Shown: positions 13,501 to 28,126 of the stretch, piece after piece | Layout: the number at the start of each line of letters is the position of its first letter | Numbering within the stretch: position 1 is the first letter of the stretch | Assembly (NCBI GenBank): GCA_018873245.2 | Contig: JAEMBT020000001.1 | Span: 14,858,220 to 14,922,219, forward strand | Source of the DNA: Archegozetes longisetosus | Taxonomy: Eukaryota; Arthropoda; Arachnida; Sarcoptiformes; Trhypochthoniidae | Direction: 5' to 3' | Length of the DNA: 64,000 nucleotides | The notes under the pieces: model-generated | Told to the model about the DNA's origin: nothing | Seen by the model: the letters and a program-made list of their open reading frames with translations, nothing else | Databases searched by the model: none | Translations under genes and position numbers: made by a program

Positions 13501-15988
13501 CACCAACTCTGTTTGTTCTGTCACTTTATGTATTATTGCGAAATAAGTATTTCATACTATTTTTACTTTAAAATGCTATTAGTTCTAAGAAATAAGCTCT
13601 CTATTTCTCTCTTATATTCTACAAGCAATTAACGAATTTCGTTCTATTATATAGCCACAAATTGAAGCAACTACTGAAGTGTGATATGCAGCGAACAATT
13701 CAGCTTGATTATATCGTCATGAATTTCATGCTTACAACACTCACTGTGCTCACAAACTTTTCTGATAAGAATTTTGTTCATCTTTTCTTATTTGGCTTTT
13801 GACAACCTCTACATGTGTTAGCATGATTTGTCTCATTAAAAATGTATATACTCTCATATCTTTTTTGTTTATAAGTTAATAATTAGATATAATCATATGT
13901 CGGCATCTAATTCCTCACATTTCATAATCATCTAATGCATACAATTATTCAATATATGGACTTTATTTTCTTATTTCTGCTAATCTCTTATTTCAACTAA
14001 AATGTTCAACAATTCATTTATCTGAAAAACAACATTATTTCAAGTGATTATGAAGTTATATGATAGCAAGATATATGAAGTTATTTTGAGCTTGTACTGA
14101 AACTCTTTAAGAATCCTTACAAGAAAAAACTAAAATAAGAAATGTTTTTGAAAATTTTGCTCTGCTTATGAAGGAAGCACTAAAAAAGCTTAATAATATG
14201 CCTGAAATTTGGAAAAAATTATGAGGGTTTGGCGAATGAACAATTTGAATGAAATTTGAATAGAGTACTAGAAAATATGAATTGACCCTATATTTCGTAT
14301 AGATTTAACTACTTTGAAAGTTTTTATAGCTTTAAGTGTTGAAACTGTTGCATTGTTACTCAATATTTATATGTCGAGTTCCCACCAGAAGTGATGCACG
14401 AGTGAAAGTATTCAATTGAGGACAAACACTCAGTATATCGCTTAACTTAGATTTTAAAACTTGTTTATTTTAATTTATTATTATTGAATTACTAATTAGA
14501 AAAGTTAAACAATATTCTAAATATATCTCATGAATGTTTGATTTAATTTAATTCTTAACGATATAATACGTTTTATTTGATTTTTAAAGCATAATATATA
14601 TAGACTAAAACCTATTCTCTTAGATCCAATGTAGTTAACAGTTTTACGACGCTTGCTCGCGAAACTTGTGGTCTCATACATTGATCACTATGAGAATGAC
14701 CACTCAATTAAAAGTCAATTAACTTTTAGTTTTTCATTGGATCGTAAGTCGAAACTTTGATGGATTATTGTATGAAATTGGAACTGTTTTAAAATGAAAA
14801 TCTGGAGAAAAGATCTTATAGCTGGTCAAAAGCCATTTAATTGAAGGACTACCGATACACCAAAATAATAAATTTTTTATTTTTACTAATAAATAAAAAT
14901 ATTAGCTTAGACGTTTAATATTTGACTTTAGGTGCTCATTCAACCAAGCATTCTCATTCAACCGAGCATTCACTATACTTTCATAATAACCAATTCCTAA
15001 TAAAGAGCTTTCCTAGTGAAAAGTTTTTATTGTTAAAAATTTCCATTTTTAGAGACCTTGTATTCTAAAAGGATCAATAAATTGAATGAATTGAATGTGT
15101 TCTCGTCTCAACTGGTGCTTTGATCGTTCAAATCCAATTAAAGTATAACTAAAGTCCCAGAGGTTGTGCTCACTCAATTGATAGACAAATATTTAGTTTT
15201 AGATATTTTTACTTGTTTTATTTCCTAATTTTATTGTGCCTTTTATTATATATTTATTTCTTATAAAAGCTTTCCTTAACTTTTCTATTCGTATATTTTA
15301 CAAAAATTTTAGAAAAATTTGTACTTATATTACAAAAAATTAATTTAATTACACATTTTAAATTGTTTATTTAAGAATAAATTTCATGAACTGAGAAGTT
15401 ACAGATTTTGACAAATCGGATTCTTTATTAAAACCTTACTCATTGTTTTCGAGACTGTTTGGAAGTCTTAAGACTAAAGTAGATTAGTTTTCTAACAATC
15501 AATATCTGATCCAAACAAGTATTTGAGTCATGTATAAAATAGCATTCTATCAATTTTAGTATTGGCAAACATATTTCTAGTCACCCAATAATCCTTCAAT
15601 TTAAGAGAATTCAATTAAGTTTCAATTGAATGTTATGCTTGCTCAACGGAAGGTACCCAATCATAGTTCACAGCTTCATGTCTAAATTTGATTGACACTA
15701 AATGGGCTCGATCTTAAATGAAAGTCTGTTACATGAGAGCAACATTAAAAGGCTTATGTCTTGGTCCTTTGTCGTAATATTATGTCACGTTCTGTGTCAA
15801 ATACAAGATAACATTGACGTTTTGTTCAAACCAATTCGTTCTGCAACTTTGTTACTGTATTTCATCTAATTATTAATTTTGATTTTCTTATCAAACTGGT
15901 CCATCTGAGAATTGAGTGATTTTTGTTATCTAATCCAGAAGCCAGAAAAATTACTTGTCCATTTTTCCTAAACGTCACATTTAGTTAA
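10503..15988. other. Gene-free AT-rich stretch
   Basis: Only short open frames (up to 68 codons) of AT-biased, low-complexity composition occur here, and none shows a recognisable domain, a signal peptide with a plausible following exon, or a conserved motif. I see no RNA gene. Intergenic DNA is most likely. Confidence 0.5.
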
Positions 15989-16352
15989 CAGTAAAACCTC
16001 GATATTAGAAAGCTGAAAGACCAGAGAATTAGTTCGTTATGTTCAGGCTCAGTTATTTCGAGATATTTTGTAACCTAATCGATTATATCAATAATGTTGC
16101 ATCAATTCTCATATCTTCTAATGTATATTATTAAAAACACATTTACTATTATTCGGACTGAAAATGGCTTTAAATAGATTTTTTTATATATAAGATGATT
16201 TTCTGAGATATCGAGTTCTTTTCTATGGTTACTAATTGTTTAGTGTCACTTTACTATAACTATTACTCTTTATATCAAGACTTTTTGACCATTAAATCCA
16301 TTAGACTTTTACCACAACAGTCAGGATTGGTCCCTTATATAGAGGTTTTACT
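15989..16352. mobile_element. MITE with pogo/Tigger-like ends
   Basis: The left end cagtaaaacctcgatatta and the right end tatatagaggttttactac form an inverted pair. The CAGTRAAACCTC-type end is typical of pogo/Tigger DNA transposons (family knowledge). The interior has no transposase. Related single ends occur near 34053 and 37533. Confidence 0.55.
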
Positions 16353-19300
16353 ACAATAAGTGAAATTTCGTAACAATCAGTAGAATAGAAGAAAGTTCTT
16401 CCTTTGATAGAAAGTTTAGCAAAAAGCGAAGAATGTTTCGAAGAACACATCGGCATCTGCTACAAATCACTTGAAATTTGATCTAATAATATTTTTCTTT
16501 TATTCTTAAGCTAAGCTGAAATCATAATCAGTTCCGTAGTTCAAGGCGTCAAATTGCGTCAATCTATTGGTAAAAATATTTTATCAATTCGTAAGCTTAA
16601 AGCAATTCACTTTTGCAATAATACCGTTTCCATGTCATTAAGATATTGAAGAGAAAAGCACACTTAAAGTTTAGTACAGGTAGTTCTTATGACTGCAATC
16701 AACAAATCAGTTCAATCGTGTTTAGAATAGCTTCGAACGAACATCAACTGATTCTATACTAAATATCATAGAAATTCATGGAGATGAAAAGTGATAGATT
16801 ATATTTCGGTTTAGGTATTAAGGAGTCATGTAATCACTACAATAACGTTTTATTTACCATACGTACGCCATTCACATTACCTAAATAAACTATTCATGTG
16901 ATAGTTTAACAAAATGTACTCATTCTTACAGCTAAGTTAGGTTAGGTTAGATCAGGAGTATGACCTGCGTAGCCACTGTACAAATGAGCATGTTGCTTCA
17001 CATGATTCCTTATTCCTCAAACCCTAAGTAAGTCAAACTTTGTGGTGAGATTCTAGATTCAGCCCATATGAAAACCTTAAGAATCTTCCGACTATCACAT
17101 GAATAAGTAAATCAAACAAAAGCTGAGTGGCTTTGAAAGTTTCTGTTTATATGCTATCAATCCTATTGTGAAGAGTCTTTGATAAATTGCGATACAGATC
17201 GCCGTTCAGTGAATTTTAGCTTTGGGTAAACTTTTGCATAGAACACAAAAGAATGATTGATAAGTATTCACAGGTTTACATTTGATGCTATTTTTAAAGG
17301 AATTACTCATTTCATGATATTTTGGTTTTGATAGTTTGATGACTTTCGTTCATGCAAAGAGATAATGAGCTAAAGCCTGAGTTCACTTGAAAAAAATTCA
17401 AAAGACTTTATTTCCATTGTTTGGAAGATATCTCAGACTCATTAGAGAACTGTTTTTACATTCGTTATTGTATTTATAACTAAATATTTGAACAAAGTAT
17501 ATAACATTTTAGCTACACGTATCAGACTTTCTGAATTCTATCTCATTGTTTCATTGAATTCTTTATACGAAAGTTTCTTCTAAATTAATCTGATAAATAA
17601 TATGACCATGAATTGAGTGAAAATATGTTTTTTAGATTAATAACTTGTGTTAGATTCTGCTTTATTGAGATAAGTCAAGTAAACAACTTCTATTAATAAA
17701 CCAGAAGACTATGAATTCGATGTTTCGATATTAAGGATGCCTTGCACTGGAAGCAGAAATTTTTAATACTAAAATGTTCTTTCAACAAATATTTGAAAAT
17801 CTTAAATAAGACAACAATCTTTTCCCTAAATCCAAATATTTTTCGATACACTGAGAAACTAGACTAAAATGAATCACGCTAATATCTAGAAAAATTATAT
17901 TTTCAATTATTTCTAAATATCGTGTGGATCAAATGTTTTAGTGAAATGATTATCTGCATAAACAATCGCAAAGCTTAACAAGATTAATTTAAATGTATAT
18001 AACTATTCGAGAGTTTATCCAAAAAATATTTTGTAAAGATAATAAGGATCCCATTTGATTATATTTTGTTCAGCTTTGAACCTAGCTAAAGTTGGCATCC
18101 CTATTCAACGCATAATAACTTAGTTTAATCATCTTGAAAAGGTGTTGATTAACAGGAAAATTGTATATTTAAAAGAGTAAATTGAATTTCGAAATTTCAG
18201 GTAAAGTAACTGCTTTTATTTTAAGAAATTTTTCAAAAAAATGAAAGAGAAAAGAATAAGTTAGCAATCAATAATCCAGGAAGACTCATGTAATTCTGAA
18301 GTTTACTTCCTAAAAGATTCTTATAAATAATCTTAACAATGAAGGCATTATTGTTTTGGGTCGTAGCTGCCATCCAATAATAACGAAACTTTGTATTCCC
18401 AGTGCTATTGTCTCTTCTTTCATCCAATCAATAGCCTTCAGGGAAGTCTTGCTTTAATCATAAAAAATAAGATACACTGAATCGAAGCATCAATTTCTCT
18501 CGAACTCACTTATCAAAACTATAAACGAAATGTACTTTTCAGAAGTTAGTCAAGCATAAGATAGTATTTGCAATACTAAGTTATCAATTACTGATAGCTA
18601 GAACTCAATGTCCTATTTCTAAAATTAGAACTGTAGACAATCTTTCTTCAATTCGGGCTATATTTTGATTCAGAAGTACTTGTGTAAATAACTTATTGAC
18701 TATTTGTTAATACGTGATCATTGAGTCTATTTCCGGCTGGTCAGCAACATTTGATCAGCAAGTTGTATGACTAGACGGCAATCGTGATATGCTTAAAGGG
18801 TAGTTTTCTTTTTAGGTTTAAAATGTATTCAAACGAACGTTTGGGAAGTTTTGGCAGCTCTAAACTCATGTCAAACCTATTAGTGATTGATTTTAGTGTA
18901 CAATTGTTTGTTTTACTCAATCAAATATTTAATATATAAAGCTTTTGCAAGTATATTCGATAATCGATTGAAAGCAAAAGTGAGCCAAGAGAAACGAAAA
19001 TGCAGCGCACTTTACCAAAAGTGGTTGTTGCGCTTACAATAGTATCAAAATTTGTTTTTTTTCACTCATTCTTTTATAGCATGTTTGACACATTGAGTCT
19101 GACTTACGTCACACTTCTTTACAAGTCATTCTCAACTCATTTTTCATCTATAAATAATAATTATGAGCTGTTTTCTTGCATTCTCTGCATACTATTGATT
19201 TGATTTATACAGAATTTGCATTTTATGAAACCTTTTCACTCACTAACGAACACACAACAAAATACATGTTTTGAATTGTCATTTTCATCACAAAAAAATA

Positions 19301-22300
19301 CAAGTTTTGTTATACAATTTGACTTCAATATGATACTTGAGTTCTTTTGGATTCTTCCATAATTACTGGAATCGATAAGCAAATACCTGAACGTTCATTA
19401 AAATTTTGATTCTCATTTTAACGATAGTTAGTATATTTTCTAATAAGATCACTATAAAAGTTTTTATGCAATCAAATTTTTGTATTTATAAGAATCTACT
19501 GATTTTTATTTTTACCGGAATCCCCATTGGTTTAAAAATATTCCGTAAAATATAGAAATAAAAATGAAACTGTTCCCCAATACAAAGTTGGAGATAACTG
19601 AAAAAACTATTAACTATAAAAACTTTTTCCAACGACTGTTATTACATAAAGTGATATTCGAAAGCATTACAGTGTAAATGATATATCTGACAAATGCATA
19701 TTCTATAACAAGAAGTGATATATATAAAGAAAGGTATTAGAAAACTATTTATCACTCGTTTTATCTTTCGTATTCTAGTCAAAATTCTTATGAATCGAAT
19801 ACAACTCAAGGCAAATATCTCTTTGAAAAATTACAGTTGAAAACTTAGTAATCGTTGACAGCAACAAGAAAAGGCTGTTGCTAAGTTTGACTTAGTGACA
19901 TCCCGTGATGACAACTAATTTGTTGCCCAATCTGGTTTTAGGTTTACTTTGATCATTATATTGAGTGTTCTATAGGTTTCATAACCGAAAATATTATGGT
20001 CTAATAGGAAGTATATCATCACAACTCGTCACTTGATATAGAGGATTATTGTTTTTGAGTATACATCAACTTAAGAACTCGAGATTCAGCGCTCATTAGT
20101 AGTTGAGTTATAAGATTTCTGCTGGTATCTCACATTTCTAGTTTCTTTTAGATTTATTACTCAAAAGTAGAGTTCGTGACAGAAAATCATTGTTTTAACA
20201 TAAACGACGGAATGTCTTAGCTGGAATCGTGATTGGCATAAACGATAACAATAGGCGCTAACCTGACTGTTATTTCACAGTCTAATCTTATGGTTTAAAT
20301 TGAAGATTGACTTATGAGTAAAGATTTACATAATTACATTTAAAATTCAAATTTATGGCTTCAGCCCCATGTTATTCATGTGTTCCTCTAAATCTCGTTA
20401 TACAAATCATGTTTTGGGAACAATGATTAGTTATTTTATATAAAACATTGCGTAAATCGTTCGCTTGTAAGCTTCAAAGCAATGGATTCTTGGCACTTTC
20501 AAGTCTGTCTAGTCTGAAGTTCAATTGAAATAATGAGTAATAAAGTTATAGTTGAAATAAAAAAGTATTTTTCAATCCAAAAAAAGATTTGAAGATGAAG
20601 AAAAAATAATTAGGCAATAGAATGGTCTAGGGAAATAACTTCAATATAAACTTTGAATAGCTGTTCACTAGCGAAAAGAATTAAGTATCAGATACGATTT
20701 CTTGGTAATAAGACTCACTAAAAATCACTGCAAGACTGATTCATAAGTATTATATATATTTTTTCGTCATTTGCTTTTCGATGTGTTGACATAAGCTTAA
20801 CGATTGGCAATTAAGCGATGCTCAGTAAATCTAGTACTACTCAATTGAGTTGTCACACAAAGCATTCATTCTACCAAATCGAAAAGTTGTGTACTTTATT
20901 TTAAAATATATACTTTGCTGTATAACAAAGATTTCTGATTGAGCGCTGTACTTAATTATTTGTTATATAATTTATAGGAATAAGCGTTGAATAGATGTGA
21001 ACCATGTTTCAACATATAGTCTATAGTATGGAGTCGACTAATTAAAGCCATATACAATCAACTATAAATTTTAAGCAGAAAATGTATTACTTTTCAATTC
21101 GCTTGTATAAGGCTTACAGCAAACTTCCTCATTTAAATATTCTCAGCTCAAAAACAAGCAAAATAATTAGAATAATTAACAAAGTTTGTTCATTAATAAA
21201 TCGATCGGAAAATTGTGAATAATTCTACCAGATTTGTTGAAATAGCAGTAACTTATTTATAGCTTATGTTCACTGCAATCCGAGAGTTCAATTAAGGCAT
21301 AAATTTAGTTATCATTAGTGCCATATTCTTGTATATCTTGCATGTGTTCAGGTTGAGTCAAATGGGGTCAGAATCCAATATTTCATTAAAATAACATAAG
21401 ACGCTTTAATTGTTTTATAGAATTTCCAAGTAAATTCAATACAGAATAAATTTAATTATCAAAATCTAGCTTGATAAATACCCTAACTTTCCGATGTTGC
21501 GAAATGTTCAATGGAATTGCTTTGCTCCCTTTTGCTCATCCCTACTATTCATCTAAACATGTTACTCCAGCAATGTTCTAATGAAGGATGCTTTCTCTTT
21601 TATGACCTAAAGACATTCAGATGTCTTGAATCAGTCATTCTCATGACAGCAATATATCATTTAGTTGTTCACGACTCATTTCTTGCCAAATACCTTAGGC
21701 TAATGTGATCATATTTTCTTTTATTTAATTCATTGGATACGAATAATAGGTATCTCTCGTGTAGCTTAAGGGATACAACTTTTCAATATAAGCACTATTT
21801 CTAATTTTAGCAGACCAATCGATTGCATTGTCTGAAGTCATGTCATCTTTTAATCGATTCCTTAGACTAGAATTTATATGAGAGAATTAATTCGAAATAA
21901 ATTATAACCAAGTTTCAGACAAATTAATGCTTTCTGCTATTTTAATTCTAGAAATAATCCAAATGTTTTAGGTTTTTAATTGGGTAAATCTTATAATTAC
22001 TCCCAATTGCCAGTATTGTCCAGCACTATGTGTAATAGGAACAAAGGTTTGATCAGCAGAATAGATCGTAAACTATAGGAACTTATTCGAGATTCCATTC
22101 TAATGACAGTGAAATATTGAAAAATTTTACTTTCTTCGATTAAATTGCTTTATAAAACTTTGGTCAATTTAAGTTTTGGATACGAGAACTGCTCATGTCT
22201 CAGTTAAGATTTGAGATCTTTTCATAACGGAACTTGTATTCATCGACAATACTCTATGTATAAAGATTATAGTAAACACAACAGGAGAGTAAAGATAGCT

Positions 22301-23073
22301 GTTTCTCATTCAAATCGATATACAACATGTATTATACACTAGAACTCTGTTTACGATCTTTTATTTTCATTCAGACATAAACTTGAATTTTTATTTTTAC
22401 ATTCAGTTCGTATACAAAAACAGTTTTCTCTACAGAAGTTGTTATTTTTTACGCGAACATAATCTTATACACTTTCTCTTACACTCACAATAGTGTTGGT
22501 AAAAAGACTAAAAAGCTAGAAATTTCCTTAGCTTTTAGCTTTAGCCTTTTAAACTTCTTCAGCTTTCACTTTAACCTTTTAATCCTAGAAACTAGTAAAT
22601 GAAAACTAGATGCAAATTTTTTATTGGATATTGTAATACAAGTTCCAAGATTATAATAACATTATATTTTTAATAGTATTTTCGTCCAAACGATTGCATT
22701 TTTAGAGACAATGTTACCAGCTTCTGAAGACATTTGTTCACTTATCGCTGGAATTGCCACTGAATCAAACGCCATTTTAGATAAAAAAAGTTTTGTTGAT
22801 CTAAAAGTCGAGGCTAAAAGGCTAACCTTCATGAAGTTATAGTTTTAGCTCTCTTAAAAGCTATTAGCTTTTAGCTTTAGCCGCGGCTAAAGGTTAAGGC
22901 TTAAGGCCAACACAGCTAATTTACCAATATTAACTCTCAATGATAGTCTGTTCTATTGATAGTTAGATCTCGAGCTCTGCTTTTACTCTTTAAAACTAAA
23001 AAATCTGCATTAGAATAAATTATTAAATCATAAAATTTAATAATTTCGGGAACTACTACATATTTTGGATGTT
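16353..23073. other. Gene-free AT-rich stretch with dispersed repeat debris
   Basis: No supported gene. A telomere-like run (16935-16950) lies here. A TTTAGCTTTTAGC-rich segment around 22500-22920 has weak inverted symmetry about gtgttgg, possibly a decayed MITE. A 67-codon frame at 19000 starts with a hydrophobic stretch after a TATA-like atatataaag, but nothing else supports a gene. Confidence 0.45.
16935..16950. repeat. Short TTAGG-type array
   Basis: agttaggttaggttag, three TTAGG-like units in the orientation opposite to the array at 1066-1088. Confidence 0.6.
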
Positions 23074-23460
23074 TCACGTCATTGAATTTAGATTTTTAAT
23101 GGGTATAAAGTTATTATAAGCATATTTTAGATTTTGAAACTCATCTACAAAAATATTAGATTTTAATAGATTGATGCTCATATTCAAAGAGTCAGATAGA
23201 AGTTCAGTTGTCGCGAAAATACCATTTCTTATATTTGACAACTGATCTACACTCTCGGCCAAAAAGTTCTCAAAAAGTACTTTTGTAGTCCTTATCTGAA
23301 ACTATGAGTCTCTTATCGTTTTCAAGTCATCGATTAAAGGATAGTTCACGTGATTATCTGGAAATTTGTTGTCGATTTCTTCAATGAGTTTGACAACTGA
23401 AAACTCAAAATCAAATGATAAAATCTTACTATCTCTATTATTTTGTTTAAGGCCTTTCAT
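23074..23460 (-). pseudogene. Unrecognised 128-codon frame interrupted by one stop
   Basis: On the minus strand an ATG at 23460-23458 opens a frame of about 52 codons (begins MKGLKQNNRDSK) ending in TAG. The same frame then continues without another stop to 23074 (AESVDQLSNIR... to NLNSMT). The composition is protein-like (mixed polar and hydrophobic, one PDNHVNYPLIDDL stretch), unlike the surrounding AT-noise frames. A tttcag follows the TAG and could be a splice acceptor, so two exons are an alternative to a nonsense mutation. I do not recognise the family. It may be a fragment of an old mobile element or host gene. Confidence 0.25.
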
Positions 23461-24195
23461 TTCAGATTTTATTCGCAATCATTCACAGTATGTGTCGGAT
23501 TAATCTATCTTATTCGTGCTTTTAAGTGAAACCTAAATGTGTTCAAGTCTGTTAACCTATATCCTATTTTCTGTATTATATAGGATTGCAAGCGAATTGT
23601 CTGGCAACCAGTTCTCGTAACGAAATCTTAAACTATATAATCGTTTAACTAAATTTGGCTTCTATTTAATAAAAGATAATTTCCAGTGACTTATATCCAC
23701 TATTCTTAAAATCTAAGATCGATTCAAATCCGACTTGATTTTTGTGCCACGTGTGTATTTCACCTCAATTACACATATAAAAATTTAAAGACCTCAAAGA
23801 CTTTGATCTTCATTTTAATTTTTCTGCAGCTCTAGTGTCATCTGAAACTTAAGATCAAACTCTTTTTTCTTTCGAAAAAAAACGAAATATTTGATCGAAT
23901 TATATTCAAAATTATGTGTTATAGGAGAAAAACTTTTCATAATCATATAATCAACTGAATGATGAATAGACAGTAGTCAACGAGGCGTATATTTTAGTAC
24001 TTATACGATAAGACTAAATTTCACCCTTGGAAACACTTATTGGATTAGGAATTTCTGGGAAATAAATCAACCGCAAATTATTACAAACCTATTTTTATTG
24101 AATTCGATCGATTGGATTAAACCGACAAATGCAATAAACAATTTAAATTTGTGACTCAATTCTGCATAATACACATCAGAAAAGCTAACAAATGA

Positions 24196-27100
24196 CTAGT
24201 CAATTATATTATTAAAAACAACAAAAATGATAATCAATAAATTAACTGAAGTGGTAGTAGCTTCATATAGGAATTTAGGACATAAAACACTCCAAATAAA
24301 TAAATGGTTTTGTAATGCAATAGTGACACACATATCAAAAATAACTGTAATGAAACGTATGATAAGAAGCGAATTAATAACCGAAGACAATTTAACGTTG
24401 GAGTAAACAACTGATTTGCAGTCTTTCAGTCTAATAAATAGCATTAAAATCCAATAGACATACAATGAGTAAAGATTGATTATCATGAAGAGCCCGGCTA
24501 AAAATGGCTGATAGGAATCAAGACCTATGAAAGCAGGTGAGACATCGATTGTAGATAAAGTGTTGGAATTGCCGGCACTATAAAAGGCACTTTCAGCAAA
24601 ACAGAGATAAGTAACCAGCAGATATAGTTTGTACGAATGATCTTGAGGATGAATGGCATAGTTGACTAGTTTTTCGAGTATAATGTTGATGGCAACAAGT
24701 GGTATATTATGGACTTTATGGAAAAGAGTTGATAGTAATACCCAAATAGTGCATATTGTGCGTAATATTATACTCGATACTGGTTGTGAGTTACTTTTTA
24801 TTTTTAAGTCTTGTAGAATACAGTCCAATAACGACCAGTTAAAATCTATCGGTAATCGCTTTATTATTGTCTCCAATATTATTAACCATACGTGAAAGAA
24901 CACTGTTTGGGCCCGAAAGTTACGGCTTATGTGTGGGAAGTATGGGATTCGAAATGAGGAAACAGTTCCCACGTCACTCCTGAAAGTATAAACAAATTAT
25001 CAAAGTTATAATTTCATTCCTGATAAATAAATGTTTAGTCGATTCGGTGATAGATATTCTGAAATATGAATCACTATCTCGTTAATAGAAACCACTCGTT
25101 GGCGTGATGATTTTGATTCTAATTGATTCGTGAAATACAAGTTGAAGTTTAATTTGATCTGTTTGCTATCAGTCAACAGAGTATAGAGTTTAACGGAAGG
25201 GTTCAATTATTTGTTTGCAATTTATTCAAATAACATATGCACAAGTCTGTTAAACATCTCATGGTTCGGAAAGTATCAAAATTTCTTGTTTCAAGTTTCT
25301 TATAGTTTCAAAATTTGGAAAGTTGTTGATAAAAAACAAATAAAAATTGATTGACTATCAACATATATTGGCCAGAAATGCATTTTTAAATAAGAAAAAA
25401 GATTAATTTGAATACCTGTAAAGATAAACCCAAACGAGTCCAGAAATTAAGAGACATTGTTGTTTACCAAAGCGTTTAGTAGACATGAGATAAGAAATAG
25501 CAATAAGAGAACAAATGACTAAAGCGCTTAAAATTCTCTTATTTTCATGTTTGACAAGCCACTCGCCAATATCATAATCGAATAATATATTCCAATAATT
25601 AGAAATTCTCAATAAAATTAAAGCCAATAAACACGCAAATACTTTGATTAGATTATTTTGTTGTAAAGAAGAAAATGGATCATTAACTGAAACATTAGTT
25701 GCTTTATAGTAATTTCTTATGGCAATTATTAAATGTATTACTGTAAATGTAGTTGTCATATAGTACCAGTAATAATGTTCTGTCTCAATGTAACTTGTCG
25801 ATAATAGAAATATACAATTAAGTATTATTACCATCAATCCATATATTGTACGAATATCTTTCACTTTTGCTAATACTAATAAATCTCTGTTTTGTCTGTT
25901 TTTCAATTCTTTATATAGTAGACCGAAAATTGGTGCGATTGCAAGAATTACTGATAAGGTTAACAAAGAAAATATGGATCTATTTGTTGATTTATTCATC
26001 AATTCTGTTTGTATTAAGTTAATGTAATCCTTATAGGAATCGACCGCTGATTTATGATTGAAATTAGAGTTGGTTTTAGACAAATCATTATTAATTAAAC
26101 TGAGATGAAATTTAAACGCCTGTTGTATTATCTTCTTATGCTTCAACGATAATTCAGCATTAATTAAACTATTAATTTGTAGCGCATTAACGAATAGATG
26201 ACACAATTGCTGCTCTTTTTTCATATTAAGCGCATTCAAAACCGATAGCATAAGTCTTCCTCTACTCTTATTAGGCAATGGCAGACCAATCAATGCAGAC
26301 AAAGTGGACGCGATGTCCACTTGTAATACACGATCAGCCTTTCTATCACTAAAACTATTAACTCTAGTTTTATGAGTGCTAAGAAAAATAAGTGCAGTAT
26401 CTGTTTCTTCTACAGTATTTCCTCCATGATTGCCGACATCAGTCATCCCGTGATCACCGGTTATCACAATTAAATAAGGCTCAGAATTATGATTAGAAAG
26501 AGTCTGATAAATATTTTTGATAACATGATCCATTTCTAAGAGTTTTTTAGGCATTAGATTGGAATTAAATCCTCCGTGAGAGTGTCCAATATGATCAACA
26601 CCCAAATAATGCATTATCATTATATCCCAATCAGATAGTTGCTTCAATTCTTTCTCTACATTATAAGTTACGTTTGTGTCTACTTCTGTATAATCTGTTG
26701 CGAAGAAAGACGACGTCCCGTTACTTCTATGGAATACTTGCTCAGGCAATATATGAATCCAAGTGTCGTCCCCGTAAAATACTATCCTCTTATTTGCTTT
26801 ATATGCGTTCTCCACCAAATTCTCGCCCTTAAACTTATAAGCGCTTAGGTTCAGAATATAGTCCATAAATGATGGAAGAGTTCCGCTTATCATGGCTTTG
26901 ATTCGAGGCATCGTTACCGTTGGCGTCGCTGAAATACTCACTAAACCTATACCTATTTAACATTGAATTCAAATTCAAATTAAAACTAATTCATAGAAAG
27001 TTTTCAGATTCAAATACCATTTGTTTTCATTATAGATTCAGTAAACGGCATTCTATGCTCAATCTTATTATCGCTATTTTGGACGGAGTTCTTGTGATCA

Positions 27101-27402
27101 ATGGATGGAATGAAGTCCGCCCTCAAGGCGTCGATCACTATTAATACCATTTTATTAAATAATGGTTTACTGGTTTTGGGCGATAACACATTTTGACAGA
27201 AGGTGTCGATCTTTTTATATTTTGCATCATTTTTTATGTTGTAAACATTTCTGTTGTTTATGTTATCATTAGTTGTACTGAATATGGCCTCCTCCGCGTC
27301 GAAGAAACTGAACGCAAATATCAACATTGATATCAATTGTACTAATACACAAATCGATGGTATTATTGTCCCTGATTTTCGTATCTTTTCCAACAAATTC
27401 AT
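24196..27402 (-). CDS. PIGG: GPI ethanolamine phosphate transferase 2 (PIG-G family)
   Basis: Three exons on the minus strand: 27402-27018, 26928-25416 and 24979-24196. All introns have GT/AG ends, and the joined frame is 893 codons plus TAG, close to the usual family length. The protein would add ethanolamine phosphate to the second mannose of GPI anchors in the ER membrane. Visible features: an N-terminal membrane anchor (about residues 14-34), the alkaline-phosphatase-like metal site IDALRADF (about 90-97), PTVTMPRIKA carrying the family's nucleophilic Thr (about 131-140), YGDDTW, DHIGH (about 240-244) and GDHGM (about 286-290). From about residue 447 there are many hydrophobic segments. 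The Pro-Thr-Val-Thr-Met-Pro block and the GDDTW and DYTEVD strings favour PIGG over PIGO or PIGN. No disruption is seen. It is divergent from GNL1. Confidence 0.92.
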
Positions 27403-28126
27403 TCTCAGTTGACTTCAATTAGAATTTAATTAATAACTAGTAAATGAATTTTAAAAAAATAAATTAATTTTCAATTGATTTTAACTGCAACTCATATTTA
27501 ATTGAGTTTTGAATAAATTTGACAACAGTTTATTAATAGTTGTTTGAGCACTGAATTTATATTTTTATGCATCTCATTTAAGTTTAAAGTTTACTAAATA
27601 TTCCTAATTTTAAGTAAAAATTCATTAATTTCAAAATCATTTTAATCAATCATTTTCGGCAAAATTGTGACACATTTTTAATTTCGGGTGTTTTCCCTGA
27701 AAACCCCATAAATGACGCCATTCTATGGGATCATTATATAGGTTATCATTTGATAAAATACCGAAAATAACGTGAAATAGAAACTTGATCTCATATGAAA
27801 TTAAATTAATAGCTTTTGTTGAGTATAACTGAATTGGTTAAAAAGATGTTTAATTAATTGTTTTCAATTATTCGATGAAAGCGGCTAATCGCCTAATGAT
27901 TTATGCCTTTTAGTTAGTAACTCTCAACATGAGAAAAGTGAAACGAACACATATAAACAGCACAAAATATCGAAAAAGTTCTCGTAATTTCTAGAATTGT
28001 TGTTTACATATATAAGTAAATAAACACGAAGTGAAATAAGTTAATAACTTAGCAGTGAATAAAGTAGAAGGTAATCGAATTACAACACAATTTAAATTAA
28101 GTTAATAATTAATAAACTGAAAAGTG
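27403..28126. promoter_or_regulatory. Shared spacer between divergent PIGG and GNL1
   Basis: 724 bp separate the two start codons of oppositely oriented genes, so both promoters must lie here (inference). It contains AT-rich runs and palindromic aattaattt-type sequence but no clear TATA/Inr that I would assign to either gene. No ORF. Confidence 0.5.

Noticed and set aside
19000..19203. Possible secreted-protein first exon after a TATA-like box
   Set aside because: A hydrophobic start and atatataaag are not enough in DNA this AT-rich; no partner exon was found.
22500..22920. TTTAGCTTTTAGC-rich segment as a defined MITE
   Set aside because: Arms are too diverged to fix borders or target duplications; mentioned only as possible debris.
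24662..24895. Plus-strand frame opposite PIGG
   Set aside because: Shadow of PIGG exon 3 with no independent motif.
28124..28126. GTG as the GNL1 start codon
   Set aside because: The ATG three bases on gives the family-typical N-terminus, and non-ATG starts are rare in animals.
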